In this document: piece after piece, positions 1-11,566 of the stretch
Layout of the letters: each line of letters begins with the position of its first letter
How positions within the stretch are numbered: the stretch's first letter is position 1
Assembly: GCA_024449915.1 (NCBI GenBank)
Contig: JAMZAV010000361.1
Coordinates: 495,927 to 559,926, forward strand
Reading direction: 5' to 3'
DNA from: Sweltsa coloradensis
Lineage: Eukaryota > Arthropoda > Insecta > Plecoptera > Chloroperlidae
DNA length: 64,000 nt
Translations under genes and position numbers: made by a program
Notes under the pieces: model-generated
Seen by the model: only the letters and a program-made list of their open reading frames with translations
Database searches by the model: none
Told to the model about the DNA's origin: nothing

Positions 1-188
1 CAACATTTAAGAATAAACTCGCGTTCTACACGGAATAATAATACATGATTTATTCATCATTCAAACAAGATTTCTCCACTCGTTGCAGTTTTCAGTCCGG
101 TCTTTATGCTGCGGATCTGCACGGTTTGGCTACATGTACCTAGTTATATAATGAATCTTGCTTGAAAATTAATTAATTTTAAGAGACG

Positions 189-239
189 ATGAGGATTGTA
201 CTTGTGCTTTTGTCAATGAAGTTTGCTACAAGTTTGTCA
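189..239 (+). CDS. Possible signal-peptide first exon upstream of the repeat protein
   Basis: An ATG at 189 opens 17 codons reading MRIVLVLLSMKFATSLS, which looks like a short hydrophobic signal peptide. A weak phase-0 donor (TCA|GTCATT) follows at 240, and the next exon at 3,480 also enters in phase 0. A TATA-like TTATATAAT lies about 40 bases upstream at 144-152. The donor is poor, the intron would be about 3.2 kb, and the reading runs into a stop soon after 239 if unspliced. Treat this as a hint only; the true first exon may lie outside the window. Confidence 0.2.
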
Positions 240-249
240 GTCATTTCAA

Positions 250-302
250 GAAGTGATTAATATGAGACGTTAAGCAATATCAAATCATATCAAATCAATT
301 AA
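250..302 (+). repeat. 3' tail fragment of the 5S-derived SINE
   Basis: The segment with ATATGAGACGTTAAGCAATA followed by an ATCAAATC-rich tail matches the 3' end of the two longer 5S-derived SINE copies at 24,155-24,568 and 45,408-45,870. Only the tail is present. Confidence 0.55.
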
Positions 303-313
303 AGAAGTGGATT

Positions 314-392
314 TTTTGTGGCTCATTGGTCTAGTTGTTAATGCCCCTGCTTCCAATGCAGAAGGTCCCGGGTTCGAACACTGCTCAAATAG
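314..392 (+). repeat. tRNA-derived SINE head (family S1)
   Basis: A tRNA-like stretch has a box A region (TGGCTCATTGGTCTAG) and a box B region (GGTCCCGGGTTCGAACA). Its start resembles tRNA-Pro, but the acceptor stem does not close at the 3' side, so it is a SINE head rather than a working tRNA. Closely related copies are at 57,155-57,545. Confidence 0.6.
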
Positions 393-3300
393 AATAAATT
401 TTAATTAAACATTATAAAAATGTAATGTGTGTTTGTAAAATAATAAAGCAAAATACATTCGAAAAATGTAGTCACAAAACATGAACATTCTTTGTAGTTC
501 TTCACTTCACGGCCAACTCTAAATAAAATGAAATAAATATTTTCGAACATCTATATAAGTTCTTTGACAATTAGGAATATTCTTCATAAACATACGACGA
601 TAACTTAAAATAAATAAACAAAATAAATTCGATGGCGCAATGGTTATATTGTTATTTGTTTAGATTTTTAAAATGAATTTAATTCTTATGCATTTATTAT
701 CATACCCGAAAGCGACTTACAGGACGGGCAATGCTCACCGGATTTCTATTTCTATCGGCAGTGTTTGTCTGTGAGTTTCCTTCTTCGAGCTTGTCGGATG
801 CGTTGCAGGGATCCAGCCATTTGGAGCGCGATGTTGTGAGTAGCCTACAAGAACAATAAACATTCAGGCCTTGGTGGAGTAATATCCCACACATACTTGG
901 TGTACACCTCCCAATTATGATTTAAGCGTATTGAGGAGATTCTTTGGAGCTCTCTGCTACAGATTCAATACAGTTCCGAGCATTTCAAGAGGAAGGTATA
1001 AGCCTAGGCCTAGCCTATAATTTTGAATCCCCTGCCCCCCACATCCCACGATTTTGGGTAGGCCTGTCACTCGTCTTGAGCCACCGGAAGAAGCAAATGT
1101 AGGTCTGTTTGGCGTTCTAGGTGTCTAAAAGACATCGCCTAATATTCCCCCCTACCCTGTCATAATTACCACACCACTTATGGTGATCTTGGCCTAGATA
1201 TATATGGACGTGTCGTTATTTTATTATCAAAAGGTTATTGGGCATGGCCTGCATAGCCTATAGGCCTAGTAAGGCCTACAAAATACCAAATATGAGCAAA
1301 AAGGCCTACCCAACAACAATCCCCGTTTGGGACCAGGGTATTTCTCGCCGATCGTAAAAGGCGAGAAAAGACGCGAAGTCCGTCTTGCAAACATCAGCTA
1401 GGCCCATAGTAGGCCTATGTGGGGTCTAAGGCTTATTTTACTCCCCGAAACTAGAGGCGAGCTCTGGCCGGCGACGTGAGAAACTTCCCGCTTCCATCGA
1501 CAAATCCCGCCACCGGCAATTCTGAATTTTCCCGAGAACCCGAAAACTTTAATAAGTAGACTACCTAGGTAGACTAATAAACTCTTGCTAGTGACCTAAA
1601 GACTCCGTTTAAAACGGTTATGTGGTAGGCCTACCTTAGCTGGCATAGGCCTAGGCATACTACGGTATTTCGCAAAACGAGAAGATCCACCAATTTAGCC
1701 CCCATCCCCTTCCCCAACAATGGAATTTCCTAAATGTATAGGCCTAGGCATACCTACGTTTGTACCTTATTTTGTGACGAAATGCATACCTACAGTCGCT
1801 TAAACTCATTTCATCCCCGTCTGGGTCCGGAGTAGCATTTGGCTCAAGAGTAGGCTATGACTTTGCTGATCGTAAAAGACTAGAAAAGAGGCTCACATCA
1901 GTTAGTAAGCCTGGGCCTATGTAGGTGAGTAGGCTATATTTCTTTCCGAAACGAAATGCGAGCTTTGACGGTCGTCGTCGGGGACTCCATCCCCCTCTAC
2001 GACTATCCCAAAACGACGACAATTACAACACGAAATATGACAAAGATGATGCCAACCACGAAATGAGAACCACCTCCCTCCAATTCCTGCCCCTGCCCAT
2101 GGCTGGTTCTTATCAGCATATATCTTTCCTCCCTACATCCCCTTAGTTAGAATGACATCTTAAGACGTAACGTTTGACGCGTCCTTAAAGCAAATAAACC
2201 AAAAACTCGGCCTTAATCGTTTTAAGCTGGTATGTGTAGGCAATGTCTGTTAAAGGCCTAGCCTATAATTTGAAATTTGGTTTAAAATATAGGGCCTAGA
2301 TACTACTGTTTATTGTATGGGGATGTGAAAGTTTTTATGCTCCTTTTCTCTCGTAGGCCTATGCCTAATGTAATTTAAAAAATGCATTGGGTTATCGTTT
2401 TCTGCTAAAATGCTAAAAATCGTTCTTCATAGTCTCGATTTTCGCAGTTGATTGCTGTGCAGCAAATAAAAGTAATGTAGGCCTACGCCTAAGCAATAGA
2501 CATAGTTAGGTGTTGATTTGTAGCAATTGTCGTAAAAATTTGACCCTACTTTGCTTCAGTCATGTATATATTAATCAGACCAAGACAAGTAGTCCTTATA
2601 AACTTGTATTTCCTGTGCTACTGATTTTGTGTTGTAGAATGTGTAGGGCTTAAGTGCACTTTCGTGTCTGTAAGTTTTCATGTAGGCTATACATCAGTGT
2701 GAAGAAATTTAGTAAAGTGTGTTTACTAGTAACAATGTAGGCCTCTAGGTTATTAAAATGATGGTTTTGAACAAATATAAATAGGCCTAAGCCTACCCAT
2801 ATGGGCCTAGAGATAAGTAACAGTCTTGTTCTCTCTAATGCCTTATACCGTACTGGTTAATGAAATCATTAGATCCAGCCAATGAGAAACGAAGTTTCTG
2901 GATAAGACGAGAGTTTTATGTTTCGTCACAGGCTCAGTGTTATTACGATTATTAAAATAGCCTAAGACCCAAATAAATATTCTAAAATAGCCTACCCATA
3001 CAACTCAAATGCAGTATAGGCCTGTTTGCACAAGCAAGTCAAGAAGGCATTTGAATATAACCAAAGAGGCGTAGACTTAGAATGCACCTCCAAATATAAA
3101 TTGTTGGTGGTCCTAAAAGCGACTGCCACAACTAAAATCTAACAATCATCAGTGTTTGAAAAGTTTTTGGGCCTACTGGGTGACACCAAAGATAAGTCAG
3201 TGATACGATTTCTTACTTATTTGCTCCCTGGTCTGAAAGTAATACATGAAGATTCTTTGTGCAACTTTTGTGTTTTAAACAAGCTACCTAAAAGCCTATT

Positions 3301-3479
3301 TTAACTATTACCATTTTAGATTATGAGGCTGTTAAATAATTTGTATTTACCATAAAAGAAAAGCAATACCGGTGATAAACAGATAAGTTAGGTATTAGCA
3401 TTGTTCAGCCTACAACTATGGGTATGTCTGCTATCTTAAGCCTAACTTGTAACGAAATATTCGATTCCCTCTAGATACA
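393..3479. other. Region without a supported gene; AGGCCT-rich and repeat-bearing
   Basis: No coding region is supported here. The stretch holds two copies of the R1 repeat family (about 1,316-1,500 and 1,812-2,208) and an unusual density of words such as TAGGCCTAGGC, especially from 980 to 2,830. Short open frames at 700-894 and 1,925-2,146 fall in repeats or lack any coding signature. It is probably upstream or first-intron sequence of the gene beginning by 3,480. Confidence 0.5.
1812..2208 (+). repeat. R1 interspersed repeat, near full length
   Basis: It begins with CCGTCTGGGTCCGG, passes through CTGATCGTAAAAG, CATCAG, GTCGTCGTCGGGGAC and a purine-rich GACGACA stretch, and ends with a TTTGACGCGTCCTTAA segment and an AAATAAACCAAAAA tail. 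At least eight further copies with the same order of blocks occur in the window (for example 42,948-43,295, 43,318-43,695, 45,868-46,165 and 52,985-53,335). The consistent A-rich 3' tail suggests a retroposed, SINE-like element. No tRNA-like or 5S-like head was recognised. Confidence 0.6.
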
Positions 3480-6400
3480 GTCGCTGCCCGAGTTTGGAGA
3501 CAGCAGCAAACGTTCTGTCGACCGTTTCGAATACGTTGACGCGAATACCGCCACACGACCGGCTGAGGGTCAGGCTCAGAAGAGGAACACATTACTTCGA
3601 TCTGCAATACCAGTGAAGAAAGATGTTGGTACTTTGGCCGAGAAGAATAATACACATTACAAGGAGGTACAGATGTACCAACCTCAATGCGATCTGTCAC
3701 AAACAGAAACTGATAGTTCTAAAACTTTTAAGCAGAATCCAGTAGCTGATGTTTCAGATACTCAAACTTCTTTTAGCCATCCCGCTAAGAGAAGTTTTAA
3801 AGATGAAAAACATTCCAAAAAGACAAACACTTTACTTAGAGCAATTCGGCCAAAGAAAAGAGTTTCGACGAAGCAACGCACTATGTCTGAGTTAAGCATG
3901 ATATTGCACGATATTGAAATGTACCAACCGCCATATGCTCTTCCACCTTCACCACTATACCTAAGCGGAATTACTGGACAAAATCTTGAAGAAACTGATG
4001 CAGAAGGAAGACAAACCGTTGTGCTACCCACTAGGAAGAGGTATTCCAAAGATCATAATCATACCCAAAAGAGAACAGCTACGGATAAATCAGAACACCC
4101 TGTAGAGAAGGACGTCAAGCCTGTAAACCAGAAGAGGTCTCGCTCCGAATATAATATGATTCAACACGATATTCAGATGTACCAACCGTCATATGCCCTT
4201 CCACCTATGGAAAACGACATAGATGGAATATTTAAGCAGATGTTGAGAGCAACTGATTCAGAAAATAAACAATCAGGTGTCCTATCGACTGAAAGTCATA
4301 GTCATACCCAAAAAAGGGAAGCTGACATTAGATCTTCACACCCTGTCAAGAGGGATTTGAGGCACTTAAACCAGAAAAGGTCCCGCTCCGAAAATGACAT
4401 GATCCTACACGATATTCAGATGTACCAACCTTCATATGCCCTTCCACCAATAGAAGAACACAGAAGAGAAATAACTGAACATCATTCTGAAGCAACTGAT
4501 TCTGAAGATAGACACTCGGTTGTCCTTTCCCCTAGAAAGAGGAATTACAAAGACCACAGTCATACCCAAAAGAGGGAAGTAGACATCAGATCTACACACT
4601 CTGCCGATAAAGATTTAGGGCTCTTAAACCAGAAAAGATCCCGCTCCGTAAATGACATGATCCTACACGATATTCAAATGTACCAACCATCATATGCCCT
4701 TCCACCAATAGAAACACGAAGAAGAGGAACAACTGAGCAGAATCTGAAAGAAACTGATTCAGTGGATAGACACTCGGTTGTCTTTTCCCCTAGAAAGAGG
4801 AATTGCAAAGACCACAGTCATACCCAAAAAAGAGAGGCTGACATTAGATTTTCACACCCTGTCGAGAAGGATTTGCGGCACTTAAACCAGAAAAGGTCCC
4901 GCTCCGAAAAGGAAATGATCCTACACGATATTCAGATGTACCAACCTTCATATGCCCTTCCACCAATAGAAGAACACAGAAGAGAAATAACTGAACAGCA
5001 TTCTGAAGCAACTGATGAAGGAGATAAACACTCGATTGTCCATTCCCCTAGAAAGAGGAATTCAAACTATGACAATCACACGCAATCAATCTCACAAAAC
5101 AGAGAAGCTGTCGCTAGATCTACACACTCCATATGCAGGGAATCTAGGCCTTCAAATCAAAAAAGGTCACGCTCCGATAATAACATGATCCTAAACGACA
5201 TTAAGACGTACCAACCTTCATATGCCCTTCCACACAGAAGAGGAACAATTGATCAGAAGCCTAAAGCATCTGATTCTGTAGATAGACAGTCGGTTGTTCT
5301 TTCCCCTAGAAAGAGGAATATTAAAGACAAAAATCATACCCAAAATGAGGAAGCAGACATCAGACCTTCACACCCTGTCGAGAGGGATTTGAGGCACCCA
5401 AACCAGAAAAGAACGCGCTCCGAAAATGACATGATCCTACACGATATTCAGATGTACCAACCTTCATATGCCCTTCCACCTATAGAAACACGAAGACGAG
5501 GAACAACTGAACAGAAACATAAAGAAACTGATTCTGAAGATAGATACTCGGTGGTCCTTTCCCCTAGAAAGAGGAATTGCAAAGACCATAGTCATACCCA
5601 AAAGAGGGAAGCAGACATCAGTGCAGAGAGGGACTCCAGGCCCTTAAAACAGGAACGGTCTCTCTCAGAAATTAACATGATCCGAAACGACATTAAGATG
5701 TACCAACCTTCATATGCCCTTCCACCAATAGAAACACAAAAAAGAGGAACAATTGAGCAGAAACCGAAAGCAACTGATTCATTAGATAGACAAACGGTTG
5801 TCCAGTCCCCTAAAAAGAGGAATTCAAATGATAATAATCACACTCAAAAGAGTGAAACTGCTACTAGATTTATACACCCAGTAGAAAAAAACGCAAGGTC
5901 CTTAAACCAGAAGGGTTCTCGCTCTGAAGTTAACACGATTGTAAACGGCATTCAGGTGGAAGAACCTTCACATGAACTTCCGTCTATAGAAAAGACAGTG
6001 CTAGATCTAGGGAGCAGGATCTAGTTGACGATTCCATTGCCTCGACGCAGTCCTCAAATAAAAGATGTACGAATGATCGCAAGCGTTCGCGGAAGAGAGA
6101 CACTTTTCTAAGATCTAAGCGCTCTGTAGAAAGAAATGCTAGTAGTTCGCAAAATAAACGATCGCCCTCCGATTTTGAAATGATTCTTCATAATATTCAG
6201 ATGTACCAACCGTCATGTGCTAGGGATATCATAGATGCAGACAATAGGAAAGCACTAGACCAGATGAAACTTGCACTTCGTGTAGTTGATGATCGTTCAA
6301 TACATTCCTCTACGATCTCTGGTGATCATGGTCAAGTAAGGAACAGTCAGTCTGCTCTCAAATCTGATCTACACACAAATAGACAAACGTTAAACGCAAT

Positions 6401-9400
6401 TAACAAGTTCCTTAATGAAAGGCATTTATACCCGTCTCCAGATGATCTGCATCCCACGAAAATAGAGGGTGGTAGATATTTTGAGCACAATCATGTAGCT
6501 GATGGTTTGAACGCTAACAAATCAATGCAAGCCATTAGTGAAAGGCGTTTTGGTTACCAACCTACTCAACTTAGAAGTGCACGCCCAATGGCGGACAAAG
6601 CCACAGGGCTGGTTAAGACACGGAGAGAATCCGAGAACGACATGATCCTTCATGACATACAGATGTACCAACCACCATATGCTCTGCAAAAAGCAATTTC
6701 GTCTAAAGATTTTGCATTTTCAGAAATAAAATCAAAATATGGCGATTCAGATAATATTGACTTTAATAATGGGGAACGAATACCGAAGAAATCTCCGGAT
6801 AAAAGTGATTATAGCGGACCCGAGCCCTACAGTGATATTGACGCAATTATACAGATGTACCAACTACCAGAAGCTCTGCAATCACTTATTACACCAAAAG
6901 ACTTTGCATCTTCTGTAAATAACAAATATGGCGATTCAGATATTAACTTTGATTTAAATATTGATAAGAACCAAATAATACTGAAAGAATCTCCTCATAA
7001 AAGTGATTCTAAAGAACGCGAACTCTACAATGATAATATCGACTTAAAAAATATACAAACTTACCCACTACCTTATGCTGTGCTATTACCAACTGCATCA
7101 AAAGACGTTGCATCTTCTGAGAGTAACAAATATGGTGATTCGGACCTTAACTTTGAGAAGAACCAAATACCCAAGGAATCTCCGTTTAAAAATAATTCTA
7201 TAGGAAGCGAACTCAATGATAATATCGACACTTTAAATATACAGGCGAACCACCAACCAAATGCTCTGAAACTACCATTTCCAAACGACTTTGCATATTC
7301 TGGAAAGAACAAAAAACACGGAGATTCAGATATTAAGTTTGATAATATATTTGATAAAAATGAAAAACTGAAAGGATCTCCGTATAAAAATAATTCTAGA
7401 GGACGCGAAGTGAACAATAATGCCACACACGGACAGATGTTACAACGACAAGATGGACTAAAAAAATCATTGACATCCATAAATGTTACATCTTCTGGAA
7501 AGAATAAAACACATGGTGATTCAGATATTAACTTTGATAAGATCTTTGGTAAAAGCCAAATACCGAAGGAATCTCCATATAAAAATAATTCTAAAGCACG
7601 TGAAAACATTAATGACATCAAAACACAAAATGCCAGGCATCATAAATTCGAAGATGTGCGTAATCCTTCTCATAAAGATATTAATGGAAATGGTAAAAGT
7701 AATTTAAAAACCAATCCATTTCCCGGCGACTTGATGCCAGTATTTCTAGCAAATTTCTTTAATCGGCACCGTAACCATAAAAACAGAAAGGATACGTATG
7801 ATAGTAAAAATGTCAGTGAGAAGGAAACCTTAAATCGCACTTTTACTGCACATACGGATACACTTAATAAACATGGTAGTAGCCATGTTAGTGCGCCAAC
7901 ACACTTCAATCGTACACTTGCAGCACATGCCAAGGATAAACATGGTAGAAAGAGAATGTCCGGCATTAATACTCGCATCTCAACTAAGACAGATAGAGTT
8001 GCTAAATCTATGCCCCATGGCAAAAAGAGCACTGAGAGAAAAAACAATCATCAAAGGCATACCTCATTAAACCCGGATATAGACTATAAATTGCTGCAGG
8101 CATTGAAAAGGAATACGCATGTTCCATTGGAAATGCTGAAGTTCGAGCTTGATGTTACGAAGCAACAAGTAAATCACAATCGATGGGCCGATCGTCTTCA
8201 AAACAAGTTAGATAAGCAATCGGGCATGGAGTCTTGGAAAAATATGATGGAGCCTCTAACGAGCGCGAAGTTGGTTAAAAGAAGCGCGTATATTCCTATG
8301 GAAATGGCCAAATTCGAATTGGAATATACACAGCAAAAACTTAAAGAGAACAAAAATAAACATAAAAATGATTATTTCAACTTTGTTTTCAGGAGAAAAG
8401 CAAATAACAAGGATTCAACTGACTCTTTAAGGCACAAACGAAATTTAAAATTGATTGAAAGACGAGCTGGTAATACATTGAATTGTCGCACCAAAAACGT
8501 TTCCAATAAAAATGAAGAAAATTGATATGGTTAATAATGAAGATAATGTAAAGTACAAAGTGAAAAGACAGTCTGTGCTGGGGGCATCTCTCGAAGATGC
8601 AAACACGCATGCAACGTATCAGCGACCATGGTTCACGAGACAAAACAAAACTAGCTTAGAAAGGCAACTTCCAGAGATCACATTCCAAAAGGTTGGGAAA
8701 AGAAATAACGACGAGAGTGTTTATCAACATAAAAACCTAACTAAACTTACGCAAGAAGATTCCGTTGATCAGGTTTCATCAGATTTAACTAAAGAGCCTC
8801 TAGTAGAAAGTGTAGATAGTGATAAAAAACCCAACGCAAGGTATGTCAGAAACACCCAGTCAGGCGAGTATGTGAAGTGCAAGGAGTCATGTGCTCAGCC
8901 TGGGGAATCCACTGACGTAGAGCAAGGACAAAACAATGTTGAAGTTTCATCTGAAATAAGCAATCTACCAAAAAACTCAGATCGACAAAGAAAGATCGAT
9001 GAGTCATTAAATCAAGTAAGTAACCAGCCAAAACTGGCAGCCCTGGACACTGATGCGATCAACTTGGTTCGAAGACAACGAAATATTTCTACAGAAAATA
9101 CCAATACCCAAGACTTGTTGACCTCAATAAACAATTACCTTAAGGCAGATAGTCAAGTAGCAGCAGATCTTAGTCAACCACAGTTGGCTCTGGACAGTCA
9201 AATAACCGAGAATTTTCAGACTTCTACAATAAGAAACATTCAAGATAATACTACTTTATGGGAAATCAATGATCTCTTACAAAACAATCAATATAACCCT
9301 TCAGTAATTAGCCTGACACCTCAACCTACACAGCCCCTGCCAGCCCAAGAAGCTCAGCAATCACAGCAAATTCCTCCAGCTCCGGTAACTCAACATGCTC

Positions 9401-9865
9401 AGCAAACTCAGCAGGCTCCTGCAACTCAGCAAGCTACACAAACTCAGCAGGCTCTTGTAACTCAGCAAGCTCCACAAACTCAGCAGGCTCCACAAACTCA
9501 GCAGGCCCCACAAACTCAGCAAGCCCTGCAAACTCAGCAAGCTCCACAAACTCTTCAATCCCAGGAATATCAGTATCAGCCGCAGATATCTGGTGATTTG
9601 AATAACTTTCGATCGCCATATGATTCCTTATTTTCTCGCAAGACGATGGCAATTCGAGATGCACACGCACGCTCAAACGATGAAGGTATAACGCCCTCCC
9701 TGGATGCCAGATCTCCCTATCAACATAATGATGAAATCTCGTCGTTCAGTGCAGACCAATCGCCGACACAACTAGGTGATCTAGGACAGGCAGCATCACT
9801 CAGAGATGAAGCACGATCAGCACCGTCATGGCAAGCAGTCCCTGATGCGACGCCGCAAACAGCAG
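3480..9865 (+). CDS. Large exon of a repetitive, dibasic-rich protein (peptide-precursor-like), with two frameshifts
   Basis: I do not recognise this gene. A candidate acceptor (AGATACAG|TCGCTG) opens a frame that runs in frame 1 to a stop at 6,022, continues in frame 3 from about 5,990 to 8,525, and returns to frame 1 from about 8,500. The same repeat pattern crosses the first break, so one ~2,100-residue protein is likely. Its first part has about ten ~85-residue repeats with the core MILHDIQMYQPSYALPPIE, each flanked by KR or RR sites (QKRSRSEND before, PRKRN and QKRE after), which resembles a prohormone or other multiply cleaved secreted precursor. The repeats decay towards 7,300. Two related blocks with the pattern (P)xEMxKFELxxT lie near 8,130 and 8,300, and a Gln-rich tract lies at 9,330-9,565. 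The exon can end at a phase-1 donor (GCAG|GTAGTC) at 9,865 or read on to a stop at 9,898-9,900. No signal peptide is visible in the exon. The frameshifts may be sequencing errors or real lesions. Confidence 0.72.
3885..6215 (+). repeat. Protein-level tandem repeats with MYQPSYALPP core
   Basis: About nine clear units of roughly 240-260 bases recur from 3,885 to 5,990, and an eleventh occurs after the frameshift at about 6,180. Each encodes an MxLHDIQMYQPSYALPP-like core, a basic RR or KR site, a charged TDSxDRxSVVLSPRKRN block and a THTQKRE or SHTQKRE block. Units near 4,400-5,000 and 5,400-5,600 are the most alike. Units at the ends diverge (for example VNGIQVEEPSHELPS near 5,945). Confidence 0.8.
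9325..9565 (+). repeat. Gln/Ala/Thr-rich coding minisatellite
   Basis: An 18-base unit encoding QTQQAP (CAAACTCAGCAGGCTCCA) repeats about ten times in frame with mild variation (QALVTQ, QALQTQ). It lies in the last part of the large exon and is probably disordered, prone to length change, and of no known domain. Confidence 0.8.
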
Positions 9866-9951
9866 GTAGTCACAAATTTAGAGGACAATTTTATTTATGA
9901 GGTTTTAGCATATTTATGAATACATGTATTTATTGCATATTATGAACAAAT

Positions 9952-9957
9952 AATAAA
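9952..9957 (+). terminator. Possible poly(A) signal after the 9,900 stop
   Basis: An AATAAA lies about 52 bases after the stop that closes the large exon if the 9,865 donor is not used. It would serve a short isoform lacking the DUF745-like exons. Confidence 0.4.
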
Positions 9958-9965
9958 TAATAGTA

Positions 9966-11566
9966 CCAAAGAATGATTTATTCTTATTTGCATCGCGGTA
10001 ATGTTATTTTCTACAAATAAATTTTAGGAAACACAAAACGTTTTAACCTCTGCCATGGGAAGTTATTTAACCCATTATAATTATAGTACTTTTTAAAAAT
10101 TATTTCTCTTCTTGTATAGTTTTCGCCAGGTACTGAGAGCTCTCGGAGAATGCATTTCTGAAACGTCTTGTCTACCTAGACGTAGAGTTTGTTCGATGTC
10201 AAAAGATATAAATAATTCAAATCATCCACATCACCAGTCGAGCTATGAATAAAAAATTAGATTTAAACTGCTCAATACGGGTTGGCTTACAACGCCTTTC
10301 AAAAAAAAGAGTTAATGCTGCAAGATTGAATTTGTTTTAAAAAAAAAAACTTCGATTTTTGGTACTATATTTAATATCGTTCATTATGTGATTATGTTCC
10401 CACAAATGTCATTTACTCATTTAAAAAAAAATCGTTTAATGTTATGACAAATGCAATACATTTCACACAGATGATATATTTTTAACTCATATATTGCGGA
10501 AAAACTGACATTGCTTCAAAAACGCTTATTCAGCCAAGCAATTATTTTCTTAACATCTTAAAATGGTGTGAGAAAATGAAAAATATATTACGAAAACAAT
10601 ACTTCAAAAAGGAATACTTTAAATGTGATAATATTCCGCTTTTGATAATAACACATACTGCAATGCAGCTCTAGACGTGTAAAGGTTACCATTGTACAAT
10701 TTCCACAGTTCAGCGGTAAGCGGTAAGGTAAGAAGTATGATGTTTTTGTAAATAAATAAAATTCACGGAAGCCACTGGCTATCATTTTGGATAGCTAGGA
10801 AGAAAAATGATTGAAGAATCAAGACTTCGGCATAGGAGAAAAAAAAGGAGGAAGGGAGAATATAAGGCCATAATGCACTGAAAATTGGTACCACAAAACT
10901 AATTCTATTCGTGCTTATCAGGAAAGGTGCACTAATATTGTAATTTAAAATTTCACTACATTATATTATTTTGGAAGTAGAAACGTAGATCTGCATCACC
11001 TCAATCATTAGTGACATAAAAGAATAAGTTCTTTTGGGGATCAGTCAATATTAAGACAGTGTTGGTCGAGCTCGGGTCAACTTTTTGTGATTGGCAAATC
11101 CAGCTAATTTTACATTCATTCTGAATCACTTTTCGACCTCCAATCTTTACCCCAAAAAATTTAATTTTTGGGTTTGTTTTATAAAAAATGATCGCAGTGT
11201 ACGATCAGAGCACATTTTAAGATTTAAAATAATTTAATCCTACACAAAATTGGGAAATTACAACAAATTACCCGTTTAGTGGTACATTTGCTGTCCATTA
11301 CCGTACAAAGTAAGCACTATTTGGAAAATGTGCTCTAATCGCACATACAATTCTTACTTAACAATTTTGGTGCAAACCACAACCCGATGGGACAAACGAT
11401 GAAGCTTCCAAGTAATTCAGATTATACTACTGCATTCTGCGTCAAAGCCTGGTTTGCTCGAGCTCATCCAACAGACTTAATTTAATGAACAAAACACATA
11501 AAAAGTTTTGTTTGATCATATATTTTGATTTCGAATCCAGGGAACTGTGTGATTATTTATTTTCAG
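9966..11566. other. Intron or gap without supported coding content
   Basis: AT-rich sequence with homopolymer runs separates the large exon from the first DUF745-cassette exon. No convincing exon, repeat family member or RNA gene was seen on either strand. Confidence 0.5.

Noticed and set aside
9361..9676. Minus-strand frames rich in Leu/Ser or Glu/Phe
   Set aside because: They are the antisense of the QTQQAP coding repeat.
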